A DNA stretch of 64,000 bases, from NCBI GenBank assembly GCA_021186555.1, contig JAJKFL010000005.1, forward strand, positions 19,594,635 to 19,658,634, in the 5' to 3' direction. This document shows positions 23,196 to 35,901 of this stretch, piece after piece (the stretch's first letter is position 1; each line of letters opens with the position of its first letter). The notes under the pieces are model-generated. The model was given only the letters and a program-made list of their open reading frames with translations. It had not been told where the DNA came from and did not search any database. The stretch is from Reticulitermes speratus. Taxonomy: Eukaryota; Arthropoda; Insecta; Blattodea; Rhinotermitidae. The position numbers were made by a program, and so were the translations under genes.

Positions 23196-23488
23196 TGTGT
23201 TGTGCATTTTTTTTTGTGGAGAAGGGCCTCGTAGCAGAGCTACGGACGCACCGCAGCCTTGAAGCTTATTGTGCAACCCTTGTGATGAAGATGAAGAGAA
23301 AGGTGATCAGTTTTTTCATTTTTCCAAGCAATTCTGGAATGAAATTGACAGGGGAAAACCGAAGTATTCGGGGAAAAACCTGTCCCAGTGCCACTTTGTC
23401 CACCACAAATCCCACATGGACTGACCCGGGATCTAACCCGGACCTCCGCGACTAACTGCCTGAGCCATGGCACGGCCATGTGTTGTGC
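23196..23488 (-). repeat. SINE family B copy with target duplication
   Basis: Reverse orientation, with the head GGCCGTGCCATGGCTCAGGC (minus sense) near 23477. The plus strand shows CGGACGCACCGCAGCC, GAAAACCGAAGTATTCGGGG, TTGTCCACCACAAATCCCAC and GACCCGGGATCTAACCCGG (B box). TGTGTTGTGC is found at 23196-23205 and again at 23479-23488, exactly flanking the element. The poly-T run after the left duplication is its A-rich tail. Frames on both strands here are repeat-derived. Confidence 0.9.
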
Positions 23489-23965
23489 CTGTTATTTGTG
23501 ATATTATTTTCCATGTTACAGTCTTCCAGTTTATCGTGAACTTGAACAGAATTCGCAAATGAACTGAATAAACTGAATAACTAAATACGCGCATAAAACA
23601 TATTTAAATAAATATATTTTATGCTAATTATGTCCGCGATGTGCTGGGTTAGGCACAGTTATCTTTCTGGTGGGATATTTCAGGCCAGTTTTCGTTTCGA
23701 GTCTTGGAATTCTGAATTATGGAAAGTCTACTGGATTCATGTGCTCCGTAAACTGATTATCCATGACACTACTCTCTACCGAAGGAGGATTTTCTCCTTC
23801 AGATGTATGCAGTTATGCTTTAACGTGCCTCACAATATTCACTGACAACAAAATGACTCAGAATTCAGTTAGCCGTTTTGAAAGTTTATTTGCCGTAAAG
23901 ACACTTTTGAGCATGCGCACTTTACGAGAACAGATATAATTTTCCTGTTTAAGGTATAATTTATT
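23489..23965. other. No gene seen
   Basis: AT-rich, with a GAATAAACTGAATAACTAAATA stretch at 23565. No recognised protein. Confidence 0.4.
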
Positions 23966-24205
23966 TTTAGGCGCGTTGGCATAGTCGCGAAAAGCACCTG
24001 TTACGTTTGTTATGTCCGTCCATCTGTTTGTCCGTCTATCCGTTAGTATCAGCGCGGCTCCCACTGGACGGAGTTTCATGAAATTTGATGTTGGGGACTT
24101 TTATTGAAAATCTGTCGAAGAAATCCAAATCTGGATAAAGTCGGATCACAATATTTGGCACTTTACATGAAGACCTGAGTACTTTTATTGTTGCAGCGCC
24201 AGACA
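23966..24205 (+). repeat. Dispersed repeat family E
   Basis: TTTTTAGGCGCGTTGGC..AGTCGCGAAAAGC, a GTCCGTCCATCTGTTTGTCCG run, GGAGTTTCATGAAATTTGA, AAATCTGTCGA.GAA, AAGTCGGATCACAA and CACTTTACATGAAGACCT appear in the same order as at 41449-41660. Possibly a non-autonomous DNA element. Ends not defined. The 93-codon minus ORF here derives from the repeat. Confidence 0.6.
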
Positions 24206-26556
24206 GATATGCGCTAAGAAAGCCTTTTCGTGCAACAGTCGGTATTTTTATATATTTTACTGTGACATGTAGCTCGATAACACACACACAACCCACTTTC
24301 AGTTTCCATTGCAGCAAGGTTCTGTTGCAGCAATGGTTACGCGGATCAAGCTTCAGTAATCAGATAAATAAATACAACCACAACTATGGTTTTCACAATG
24401 TTTTATTGTCTTTTGCTATGTATTTCGGCTCGTATAAAGGCCTTCATCAGGCACCAGTTTAAATACATGTAAGAGAAAAATACTTGTGAACAATAGTTTA
24501 TTAACGAAAATAATTAAAATATCAATTTTGCATGACAATTTGTTACATAATTTGGCTGAAATTTTATGCAGTAATATTTAATTACATATTGTATTATGTG
24601 TATTATATGTAGTATATAACAATGCGTAATGTAATATGTGTAGTAGTTCTGTTTAAGTATTTTTATGCAGGTTCCTCCTTCCAGTTAAAAACTGGTATTG
24701 TGTGGAATCCAGCACGAAATGGTAAGATTTTGACTATTAATTGGTGTTATAGCTCACTTTTTTAATAATTTCTGTATGGTCTCGGGTACTTATTTTCGCA
24801 TAAATAGGCTATAGGAAGGATAAATATTTATAGTATAAATGAGCTGTTGCATGTATACTGGGGAGCGACTGTCTGCTAGACGAGCTACAGAAGAATCACA
24901 ACAGAATGCCTGACCCTAAAATTGTATCTGCAAACTGAGTGCTAATCCCGAAGGAATAAATAAGGATATTTTTCACTTTATTATCAAGAAATATCCCAGT
25001 ATAAAAGGAATTAAGGTAGAGATAAAATTGAGCATATGGATACAATCTTCTGATAAGGCCGCGTGTATTGTTATAATATTACCTATACACTATAGAACAC
25101 GCGATCATATACCACAAGATTCTTAGAGTCTCTTAGAGTCTCAAATGTCGCTTATTTTTAAGACTTTTCCGTTCCATTAAAATAGGTTTATGTGAGGAAA
25201 GTTAATTACTTTGCACTACGTTTTCATTAAACTTGGAATTTATTACTTAAGATTTAATTAAACCACATGAAAGCAGAACATAAAACGATAGGTCAGTTTT
25301 ACTCTTCTTGACACGCCTGTTCCGATCGACTAGACAGAGTCTGAACCAAACAAGCAATACAAGATTCTATTTATATAAACACGGCGGACTTCAACGTCAA
25401 GCTACGATTCAAATCAAATATACAGCACAACGTGATGCTAGGAAGTTTTGAGGGCCCATGAAAAAAAAATACTGTGAATGAGGACAAGCACGTAGGCACT
25501 TGTATCTTTATTGATTCACGAGCTGTACAAGCTCTCCTGTTTATGAAGTTGCCGATCAAGCTTATACCTTATTAGACGATGCTTAGAAAGCCTTGTTCAG
25601 TTGGCATATTGCCATTCAACTAATCATTGCGTTTAAATGTTTGTCAGACAACCGTCATAGTAAACATGGTTCTCGGCATCAGATACGGGAATTCTAATAC
25701 TTGTTTCCTTTAGTAAGGGTAAAGTTTGCGTGAACTCTTTAGGTTGTATTTTGTAAGTTCGAAAAGAACAAACAGGGTGGCTTGCAAAGCACATTCATAA
25801 AACTTTGGAGTAAATCCCTTCATGGTGAGTTTTACTGGACACAAAAGTATTTCATCCTATTATAAGCTATGTACTCCGACGCAAACATGCTCTCACGGAC
25901 ACACACCCGCAGAAAGAAATGATTTTTTCTGTATCTAGTTTAATTTGTTCGTAGTATAGTTTTGAAAGTTTCCAAGTCTTTTGCAGCTCACAGCCTACCA
26001 TCTAGTGTGTACGGAGGCTAAATCCTCAGTATAAAGAGACCTTACGCGAAACCAGCCATTCACATCCATCTGCATACTACCAGGTCTTGTCATGTCTGGA
26101 ACTTGATACTTCGACTCCCTCGCAGATGTTCATACTTTCAAGCCAATGACGCTTCATCTTTGTTTATATACATCCATATCGTTTATATGTACTTTAATGT
26201 GTACAAGAATTTGTTTATGTTAATTTTTTCACGACTTCTGAATGAAATGTGCCTGCTGAACACATATCTGGCATTGGTTTTCCTTTAGTGTTGAAATTTC
26301 AAGAGATATTTTGCATTTTAGGTTTTTAAGAAAACCGCCACCATCAAAGGCTTGCTCTTCTTAGTTAGTGTTCCAGCTGCTATATGTCACATGACTACAG
26401 GCTTGTCTTCTTCCTTCAAGATCGACAGACTTCGATATATTGATTTCCGCCTCCATCTTCGATATTTTCATAAAAAGGAGCTTGATTGTGTAATGAATGT
26501 TAGCTGCAGTCGCGTGATTTCAGTACTTCTTCTGTGTTTTTCATTTTGAAGCAAGA
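24206..26556. other. No gene seen; hairpin motif at 24423-24450
   Basis: AT-rich. TTTCGGCTCGTATAAAGGCC..CATCAG at 24423 belongs to the recurring hairpin motif described in the findings. Chance ORFs only. Confidence 0.4.
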
Positions 26557-28219
26557 ATGTCAAAGGGAAGAGGTTGTAAACTTACAATCGATTATTTTTG
26601 TTATGTTTGTGGTTTCTATATAAGCCCAAAACAGGTGAAACATAACATTGTGCCTGGGACGAAGTTCTGCACGGCGTAAAAAGCGTACTTCTGTGTACCT
26701 GTCGGAGACCTGGATAAATTTTGGGCTCCCCATGTGTGTTGTGGTAGCTGCCGGTCTACCTTAGAAGGATGGCTGCGTGGGACTAGAAAGTGTATGCCAT
26801 TTGCTATACCTCGAATTTGGAGAGAGCCTACAAGCCACCATATTGATTGTTAATTTTGTATGATTGACATAACAAAATACAAAAATATCAAGAACAGAAG
26901 AAATTTAAAATATCCCAGTATACCATCATCCATAGCTCCACTTCCACATAGTGATGACCTACCGATTCCCAATCCACCTGAAGACACATCTTATGAAGAA
27001 GAAAGAGAGAAAACAAATGATCCTAAAGAAAGCTTTTCCTATGAAGATACTGAAAACGGACCACATCTTCTTAATCAGGAAGAACTGGATGATCTAATCA
27101 GAGAGTTGCAGCTACCGAAATCAAAAGCTGAATTTCTTGCGTCTCGCCTGAAAGAGTGGAGGTTCCTCCTTCCCTCATGTAAAATATCTAAATACAGAAC
27201 TAGGCATGAGGAAGTCTCACCCTCCTTCCAAACGGAAGACAGTATGTGTTACTGTTCTGACATCAGTGGACTTTTAAAGCTATAGGCTTTCCCCATCATC
27301 CATAAGACTGGCGTCTTTTCATAGACAGCTCAAAAGCCTTAAAGCTGTTCTGCTTCACAATGGGAATCAGCATCATTCCATTCCCGTTGCTTACTCCGTC
27401 CACCTGAAAGAGGACTATGGAAATATCAAGTTGTTGTTACAGAAAATAAACTATGGAGGTTACCAATGGGATATTTGTGGAGACTTTAAGATGCTCGGAT
27501 TTCTCCTGGGTTTGCAAGGTGGTTATACAAGCATTCCTGCTTCCTTTGTATTTGGGATAGCAGAGCCACTGACCAGCACTATATCCAAAAAGTATGGTCT
27601 GAAAGAGGACAGTTAATTCCAGGTATGCACAATGTAATCCACGAGGCTTTAGTTCCAAGAGAGAAAATTTTGCTGCCACTCCACATTAAACTGCGACTAT
27701 TGAAGCAGTTTGTTAAAGCTTTGAATCATAATTCTGCTGCTCTGCATCACATTAGAAAATGTTGCCTCGTATATCTGATGCAAAAGTGAAAGGTGGCATA
27801 TTTACTGGACCACAGATTTGTGTGATGCTTGCATCTCGAGATCTTGAACAAACAATGACTGTTGTTGAAAGGAATGCTTGGGAGGCCTTCAGAATGGTGG
27901 CGACATATTTTCTTGGAAAGAATAAGTGCGAAACTTATGAAGAAATAGTGGAATCTTTGATTCAACATTATGAAATTCTAGGCTATAGAATGTCAGTAAA
28001 ATTGCATTACTTGCATTCGCATCTTCAACTTTTTAGACCAAATCTAGGAGATGTTAGTGAAGAACATGGTGAACGCTTCCATCAAGATATTGAAGCTATT
28101 GAGAAAAGATACCAGGACGATGGGAAGCTGCTATGTTGGATGATTACATCTGGGGTTTGGTTCGTGCTGATTAGTCGTCTTCTCATAAGCGAAGAAGCAC
28201 ATCTGCTGTTCATTTTTAA
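26557..28219 (+). pseudogene. Decayed intronless copy of a multicopy arthropod protein family of unknown function
   Basis: ATG at 26557 opens MSKGRGCKLTIDYFCYVCG. The same frame then runs to 27285 with in-frame stops at 26677 and 26851. Recognisable segments: FWAPHVCCGSC, RKCMPFAIPRIWREP, PSSIAPLPHSDDLPIPNPP, an acidic stretch, LLNQEELDDLIRELQLPKSK, AEFLASRLKEW and CYCSDISGL. The reading frame then shifts near 27275, 27333, 27540, 27760 and 28125 and stays readable: DWRLFIDSS, SLKAVLLHNGNQ, VAYSVHLKEDYGN, GDFKMLGFLLGLQGGYT, CFLCIWDSRATDQHY, LLPLHIKLRLLKQFVKAL, RISDAKVKGGIFTGPQI, FLGKN, GYRMSVKLHYLHSHLQLF, GERFHQDI and MLDDYIWGLVRAD, the last ending at a stop at 28172 and a second at 28217. 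Cys pairs (CYVC, CCGSC, CFLC) suggest zinc binding. I know this family as very many intronless copies in arthropod genomes, probably carried by a mobile element; its biochemical role is not known to me. This copy is dead. An AATAAA lies near 28350. Confidence 0.85.
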
Positions 28220-31200
28220 ATGATTCGTAATGCATGATCAATGTAAATATGTCATTATTAATGTATACCCATGTTGTTTCTCCAGATTTTGTGTCATTGG
28301 AATGTTTTTGTGAGTATTATGAAGACTAACAATAATGTGTACTGCATTATTAATAAAATGAAGATTTATGCATATAATGTGGAGTGTTGACATTACAGGA
28401 AAATGAATGTTATATTCGTGATCAGCATCACAGAATTAATAATAAACAAAAAAATATTGGATAAACAAAAAGTCAGTCAAATTTTGTTGCCTAGTGTTAT
28501 TAATTTATAATGCTTGCCAGCGTCATGAAAAGTAGGGACGTTTTGTTTGTATTGAAATGTGACACGAACATCGTTCCTAATTCGTAAAATACGAGAAACG
28601 TCGTTGGAAAATGCTGCATTATTGACAGTTGCCAAAGAGCTTTCTGATTTTGTATGTCCGCCTTTATTTTCAAAAACAGATTTCTTATCAGTGCGTTTAC
28701 AAGTGAACAGAGACATGACAGGTCAATAAAAAGATGTTTGTTTACTTGCTGACATGTGTTCCAATACGCATGTATATTTTTATTTAGGTGTTCCTCATGT
28801 GCTTTAGTTCAAAGGAAATGTTTTATATTTCCATAGCAACAGAATGTCAAACAGCGTGCAGATGTTCGGATAAAGGATCTATTTTCTGTATGCCACCGTC
28901 TCTGTTTGTGTAATGAAATATGTCCGTCTCTCCAAATGTATTTTCTCAGTCATGTCGTCTGCATTTGCAGTCGAATCTGTCCACATCATTAACAGTAATT
29001 ACTAAGGGAATACTGAGTTTTTATAGGATAGGAGTTTACAGTCTGTATTGTATGAGAGTAAGAAAGCATAAATTCAAAGTCTGTGTTTTGAAATCTTCGG
29101 AGAATCCTCCAAGTTCGTTTTACTAGCTCCCTGCCCACATTCATCGCAGTCCGACGCGCTAGCAGACTCATTCCCTGTTTTCAGCTCAAGGGAGTTTATT
29201 CCGCGTCACTTATGCAGAATTGTTTCAATCATACTATTTTTTCAAGAAATGTAAGCGTAGGTATCATTATATGCGTGCATCCATGTATTTGTATACCTAT
29301 ATAAAATTTCACCACTTTAAGAATTTTCTTGAACTTTTGAAGCAAAAAGTAGGCTTTATAGACCACTTGGCATCTGTATTTCTCATATTTCGTCGACAAA
29401 TAGAAACCAGTATGCTGACTGAGCGAATTTTCAAGGTGAGAGAAATATTACTCTCGCATAAATGATTTAATTAACTTTAGTACGTATGATTTTATCCTTT
29501 AAGAAATGTTCTTGTTTAGATCTTTAATACCGGTGCCCTGTACAGTTATGATGGCTTTAAGTGGCGGTCATGAAAGTGATGTTGTTTGCCATATTTCACT
29601 CAAAATAAACACGTCCTGAATCACGGTTATTCTGTAGGTCAGCATGTGTTATACTACAAGTTTATTAAAAGCTTTGAAACAACACCAAATGAAGAAATTA
29701 AATTGATAGCGCTCATGTTCTATCAGAAAAGATTTTGAGACAAGAATAGAGACAACAGAGATAGCATTTCTTTTTGAGTAGCCGGATGTAAACATAGAGG
29801 TCATCAACAAAATACAGAGATCGGGGAGAAATTAAGTGTCTTCCAACAAAATACAGAGGCTCACAACGGTATGAACGATGGGTTGCTGGGTGTACAAAGG
29901 ATGGATGATTATCAAATACACAAACAGTCTTGACAGTATCACCCACGAGGTAGTATAAGACTTCGAAGACCAATGAGGTCAGACCATATAAATGAGCTGC
30001 ATCGGACTGCGTGATTCAAACTGTGAAGCTGATGATGATTTATCGAGTTCTATCAGTGCCTTCTATATCTCGTCTCTTGAGAGTATAACTTCTTGTGTGG
30101 GTCTTTTGGATCACAGAGTATGTGCTATACTTTTGAACTAGATCTAAGTCGAATAAAACGAACTGCATACCTCTGACTACACCATAAGTCCTTCTGCGCA
30201 TGCTCTGCTAGAATTATACCTACTGCAGACAGCCTGTAGCAGTGTTTCTCAATTTTTCTGCTTGGCGGTGCATTACAATATTTTAATATCTCATAACAGA
30301 CGAAAACATCGCGCATTGTTTATAATTGTGTGTGCATAAACATATTGTTTTTTATCCTCAAAACTTCTTTGTCTTTCCATATTTATAATTGTGTACTATA
30401 CATTATAACTGGTAAAGGAATTGAACCCATGAACATAATTTGTACCTGCCCCTTTCTTCATATTGCATATATTCACGCTTCAAATCTCGGTCGTATGACC
30501 AGTATTCTGACCTGTTATGGTTTTCCTCGGTCTCTCCACACAAGTAACGTTTAATTGATTTACATTAAATTAGGCCACGATGGCTTCCATCCACGTCTTA
30601 CCACATTATTCTCTATCATCCTACCTTCAGCGTTGTAATTCTAAAGCCTATCCTACTGATTGCACAAATTTAAATGAATGAATACATAAATAAAGTAAAC
30701 ATTATTTTATGAATATCTAATAAATGGCAAGGTGTACAAAATCTTTAAGATTAAAATTACTGTTGTGAATAAATGTTGTACTTCAAAATACAATGAATAC
30801 CGAAGAAGGAAATGTTTAAAAACAAACAGTAGTAGAACCTGATAAGACGACAAAATCTGATTGAACAGGTTCTGACTGCTGCTACCACACATTTTGAAAG
30901 ATTGTTAAATCTTTAGAAAACCATTTGAATTAATATTGTCGTAATACACTCACCTCTAGAGAGAGAATAAGGCAAACAATTTGAAAAATATAAAATTATA
31001 TTAATGGAATTAAAATTCGAAGAAATGTAGGCGTAAACAGTGATGACGTTTCAGATCAAGAAATTCAAGAGAAAAGTCAGGATAGTAAATACTTTTAATT
31101 CCAGTAATAGATTAATATTTTTTAAAGAAGTTTATTAGGGTTTTAAGGAAACTTCAGTTACGGAGAATGCATATGATAATTCAAACATGTCGTATAGTAT

Positions 31201-32490
31201 GATAGAAATTGGAGGTGGGTTGAGGGGGGGTGTTAATTCTCTTAACCTCTGAAATTTCTTTGATTTTAGTGGAAAAATTACTCATTTCTCTTAACTCATT
31301 CGTTTTTGTAGTTCATATGTCATGTTACAGTTTCCCAACTACCAATTCAGCCTACTACAGTTTTATTTAATTGTTTGTTATCAAAACATTTATACGCATT
31401 TCGGCGATTTCAAACCAAATCCGTGAGAAATATCACAATACTTTCTTTTAAGCAGTTGTATCGGTTTCTTATTCACCAAATAAATATCAATTATTCACAT
31501 TTTCGTTGTGTAATATTTCACAGCTCTCAAAACAGCTAAGCGCTCGAACAATCTCACCTAATACATCTGCCAAAAGTTTCATATTTTTAGTAACTAAACT
31601 TGAGTAGCAATTATACATATAATATAGTATAGTATACAGTATAGGTATAATATACTGTATATGTACGATATATATATATGTACGGGTGTTAGTAATTCTT
31701 AATCAAACCCCATCGGCTGTTTCACTTTTCACGTTTGTCCACAGATTTGAAGCATGTTAACGTTTTTTTCGAATTGTGGATTGTATAAATGAAAGATGGG
31801 TCTTGCTGGACCGTTATTTACAAAACGCTGTAAACTGTGATGACGTTTGATGAATCACTTCCAATAAATAGTATGTAATCTGTTACAACATATCAGCCGA
31901 TAAAGTGACTAGATGCGACTGGCCCTTGGGACCGTTTTTTATGCGGCATTTGGTCAGGAAGCCTACGTATTTCACACAACCTCCTATCCAATCAGTAACG
32001 TCAAGTGTTGCCACGAGACCTCCTCATTTATCTCCGTCTCGTGCCAGACAGGTGATAGGGGCATGAAACTGACCACTCACTTTCATCTAGTTTCAGGAGT
32101 GAGGATGGTGGGCCCATTATCTTAACGCTATGCCCCTTTATACCATAGGAGCTTTATTTTTTTCGTCGGTAAGTCTCAACAGGCTAATGGAAAAACTTGC
32201 AGTTACATGAAAGACAAGTGAAAATAGTGCAGCTGAGGTACAAACTATAAGTAGTTTTGTCAAATAATATTTTCAGGTATAAAAATTAAATAACACGTGA
32301 AAGGAGAGGATAGTGGCCTAAGAAGAGGACACTCATCGTCCATAAATTAAGTATCAGTACTGGCAACTAATTAATAAACTAAATGAAGAGCGCACACTGC
32401 GTTACATTACAGAAGAGAGTATTTTTAACTAAGGGAATTATTGTTCTGGAGAATATTTATATTTGGCGATTGTAATTTGGACGGTTGAAA
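28220..32490. other. No gene seen
   Basis: AT-rich. ORFs of 60-86 codons are scattered without motif. At 29220-29411 a 64-codon plus frame ends at CAAGGTGAGAG, a good splice-donor look-alike, but the peptide is unlike anything I know. An AT-rich self-complementary patch (ATATAGTATAGTATAC..GTATA) lies at 31620-31680. Confidence 0.35.
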
Positions 32491-32775
32491 TAACAACATT
32501 CAAGAATTTAGAAATTACTCAATAACCAGCAAGCAATAAATTAAGTAAGCAAGTAATGAATAAATTAAACAATTAACAAATAAACTAACACACAAATAGT
32601 CCAATCAACAAACTCTAAACTTCTAACCAGTTGACCAAACAGATAAATATCAAAATATCAATTAAGTATCCAACGATTAACAAATCTAGTAACTGAGCAA
32701 GTAACAGACTTAGAAGTTAAGCATGCAGTGATCCGATTAAGTAATCAACTAACCAACTAACAAAGAAGTCACGTA
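32491..32775. repeat. Degenerate tetranucleotide tract (AACT/AATA/AACA words)
   Basis: About 280 bp made mostly of 4-bp words such as AAGT, AACA, AACT and CAAC, poor in G. It is the complement-strand counterpart of the TTAG/TTGG tracts at 7085 and 44405 and may likewise be an old LINE tail in reverse orientation. Confidence 0.6.
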
Positions 32776-33491
32776 ACAAAACATTGAATCTGTTCCGTTG
32801 AAACATCAGTGTCAAATAAACAAAGCGTACGCTGTGAATCTCTGACGAACTAAACACCGTTACGCGGATAAATACAAAACCACATGCGTACCTGTATAAA
32901 TCCATGTGATAGTACCTAACCCCAATGAAATATCAGCTTAATCTTGTCATTATTTCTCAAGCACAGATGTGATATCACATGCGTCTCCTCGTTAAGAAAC
33001 TAAGAATTCACAGTTGTCGTTTAACCTCAAACAAAACGTGAACCAAAATAGACACTAAAGCGATTTCAAATGAAATTGAGTGTATTGCGACAAATTCCAT
33101 CCTTCACCATCTGGTTCAAAATTTGGGTATAGGCCCACAGATACAAAATTTGTTGCTTTAGCCCCTTACAAGTTTTTACGGTCCTAAAATAAGATACATC
33201 TTTTATATTCGTTGTTTTATAAAATTGAATCAAGTATTTAGCCTTCTCATAGAAGCAACCTGCAGAAATTCTCCTGTTATCTTTGCCATCTCTGTCTATG
33301 CCTTTACTTATGTGTTCGTGTGACATCTTGAAGAACACTGGACCTATTAGCATAACATTCAATAACTGGTAGTTGTTTTAAAATTTGTTGGTACGTTTCA
33401 GAGTTGGATAAAATCGGACGAAAATAAAGAACTTTACATGAATATGTACGTGTATTTCTGAATGCACCTTAAGTGTACGTCGCTAAAGACT
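32776..33491. other. No gene seen
   Basis: A short block at 33395-33480 (ATAAAATCGGACGAAAAT..CTTTACATGAATATG) resembles repeat family E. Otherwise unremarkable. Confidence 0.4.
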
Positions 33492-33630
33492 TATTTTTTA
33501 TTTTATTTTATTTTTTCCAATGGCTCGCCAGCCCCTTGGGGGCCTAGACCGCCTCATTTTTCGAGGCTTCGCGATCACACTTTTAGACACACCACACTCG
33601 GTAGGACTCCTCTGGACGAGGGAAAAGACT
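33492..33630 (-). repeat. SINE family C fragment
   Basis: A TTTTATTTTATTT run (the tail on the minus strand) precedes CAATGGCTCGCCAG, GGGGGCCTAGACCGCCTC, TTTCGAGGCTTCGCGATCACAC and CACACTCGGTAGGACTCCTCTGGACGAG, which match the copies at 35251 and 35910. The tRNA-like head is missing. Confidence 0.85.
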
Positions 33631-34599
33631 TGTAGAAATGAAAAATATTCGGAAGAAAGTTTTATAGGAATTTGAAGTGCAAATCACTTTTCAGTGACTT
33701 TCTTTCCGTACTTCTTAAAATTTTCCAGATAACTGAACAAAACCCAGCAGAATTGTAGTGTGTTCACTTCTTAAAGCACACCGTGGATCTCTGCAGCAAT
33801 GCGTGTTGGAAAGAGCGGCTTACTTAACCGAGGCTAATGGGAGCACCTGAGACTCAATGCAATTACCACGGCCGATCTGCTGCCTCGCAGCACCATATTA
33901 CACACGTACGGACGTCGTCTTCTTTTTCTAAGCACGACTCTTGTGTCGAGTTCTGGTACACACTCTTCTCACCAATTAAACTGTCTTTTAACCTCCTGTT
34001 ATTTTGCCGTCCACCACAACTGCTACAGATGGAACAGGTTAGCGTCACGCCAAAACTTCAAGATTTCTATTCGATAGCTACCCGGTAACAGTATCCACCA
34101 GGATACCGGAAGTTGTAACTGAAACTTTTTGTTATTACTTACCACACAAGACAAGTGCCATGGAAGGAAGGTGTCGTGGTTGATTTTAAATTATGTGTAC
34201 TCTATGAAGATACTAGGCTGAGGGGACTGGAGAAACCTGCGACAGACATGTCAGGATATCCGACCATAGTGCCACAAGTCGAATCCGAGACCTCACAACA
34301 TAAAAAATGGCAACAACTCAGCCGTCAAAGAAAGTCCTCGGAGTTACGATGCCATGTGAATTGGTAATAGTTACCGACGATGGAGAGGAGCTTACTCTCT
34401 GCATCTTCATGGTAGTCAAGTGTTATCCCGGACTGCCGTGAAGGTGGAGGCACCAAGCTATTACGAAGCATCAGTAACTACTCGTATTTACCAGTCTACA
34501 TGGCGCAACAGTCCAGAAAAATTGAATGTTCGTCAATGCTGCTGTCATAACTTCAAACCTATAATGTTGTAAGACATATATATATATAGGTATATATAC
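33631..34599. other. No gene seen; diverged hairpin-family segment at 34430-34530
   Basis: GTGAAGGTGGAGGCACCAAGC and GAAGCATCAGTAACTACTCGTATTT parallel 40385-40440 and 47303-47370. Nothing coding. Confidence 0.4.
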
Positions 34600-34822
34600 A
34601 TGCAGGCCTATGTAAAGGCACACGGTGTTCCGTAACATGCCAAATAGGCACTGTGGGGAGGTAGTATTATACCTCTACCCATAGTTAACCTCGGCGATTG
34701 AAAGGGTGGATGTTTGACGCCACGCCCCGGGGGAAAGAGACCCGGTACCCATTCTACAGGAGGCTCTGTGAGCCTCGGGGTTGGTCTGGAAAGCTGGATA
34801 GGCCTCGAGACCGGTCTGAGGT
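34600..34822 (-). repeat. SINE family A copy, head decayed
   Basis: GTAACATGCCAAATAGGCAC, TATACCTCTACCC, TTAACCTCGGCGATTGA, TTGACGCCACGCCCCGG, GACCCGGTACCCATTCTACA and GAGGCTCTGTGAGCCTCGG follow the reverse-oriented family A body. The tRNA-like head is too diverged to see. Confidence 0.8.
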
Positions 34823-35250
34823 ATGTATGTATCTATGTACATGTTTGTGTATTTATATAATACATGTCTCTTCCACCTGCGGTCTAGTTGCGAAAGCGAT
34901 CAATGTCCATTGTTGTTACGTTGCTTAGCATACACTTCACGCACGACGCCAGCAGTATGCGGTGATACGGCAGTAAATAATAATGTGTTTGTCAACCGGA
35001 TTATGCATTCATAAAATTGCAACAATCAATAAAAAATTCTTTATTTAAATTGCGTTAATTTCAAGACGGCATCTTGAATGTAACTGGACCTTCTTGTGGT
35101 ATTATAAATAAAGTACAAATACTGAACGCCTTAAAGTATGCCTGAGAACATTATGGACAAGATAAGTAAATTTTAAAATTTCTTAGTCAAGTATATACGT
35201 GATACCAAAATGTCCATATAATGTCACTTGCAAAGGGTAATTCGATGTGT
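34823..35250. other. No gene seen
   Basis: Starts with ATGTATGTATCTATG simple sequence. Otherwise plain AT-rich DNA. Confidence 0.4.
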
Positions 35251-35515
35251 GATTTTTTTTTTCCCCCCGTGGCGCAACGGCCCCAGTGGGCCAGGGCCTC
35301 CTCATTATCGAGGCTTCACTATCACAGGCAGTCACACCACACTCGGTAGGACTCCTCTGGACGAGTGATCAGCCCGACGCAGGGACCTCTACCTGACAAC
35401 ACACAACACTCACAAGGAACAGATATCCATGCTCCCGGCGGGATTCGAACTATCAATTCGGGCAAGCGAACGGCCGCAGACGAAGGCCTTAGACCGCGCG
35501 GCCACTGGGATCGGC
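35251..35515 (-). repeat. SINE family C copy, full length
   Basis: The minus-sense head CCGATCCCAGTGGCCGCGCG lies at 35514-35495, followed by the A-box region GGTCTAAGGCC and the B box GTTCGAATCCCGCCGGG near 35450. The plus strand then shows GTCAGGTAGAGGTC in reverse, CACACTCGGTAGGACTCCTCTGG and GGCCCCAGTGGGCCAGG. A poly-T run at 35253 is the tail. Imperfect duplication: AATTCGATGTGTGATTTTT on the left against AATTAGACGTATGATATTT on the right. Confidence 0.9.
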
Positions 35516-35901
35516 AATTAGACGTATGATATTTGTTTTTATTGTTACTTTAATAGGTTATTAGTATCTCAAGACTATTGTACGACGTCGAGTGATTGAA
35601 GGTTGGCTACTGATGAATTTGAAGTGCTTTGGAACGAAGCGGCCATGGCCTATTAACTTACTCTCCCGCTATTTTGCTGCAGGAACTTTGGAAACTACTG
35701 GAAGCCTCAGTCAGATAAGCTGGTGACCGGGCCCAAATTAGAGCACCACACCTCCCCAATAATCTTGCTCAGGTAGTGAGGTATGTATTATACTCGTATA
35801 CCGGAGAGTGAAAATAATTTTCATACCGCGTAAATAACAAGAAATATGAAGCTTCATAACTATGTAAATTTTCCAAAGATTAATCCTTGTAAGTTGTTGT
35901 G
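35516..35901. other. No gene seen
   Basis: About 390 bp separates two same-orientation family C SINEs. No coding signal. Confidence 0.5.

Noticed and set aside
29220-29465. Exon-like plus frame ending at a good splice-donor sequence
   Set aside because: The peptide has no recognisable family, the acceptor is weak and no neighbouring exons are seen. One donor-like site is expected by chance.
31998-32150. Another family A SINE remnant
   Set aside because: A few words (ACCACTCACTTTC, ATGCCCC) are suggestive, but the order of family blocks is not preserved.
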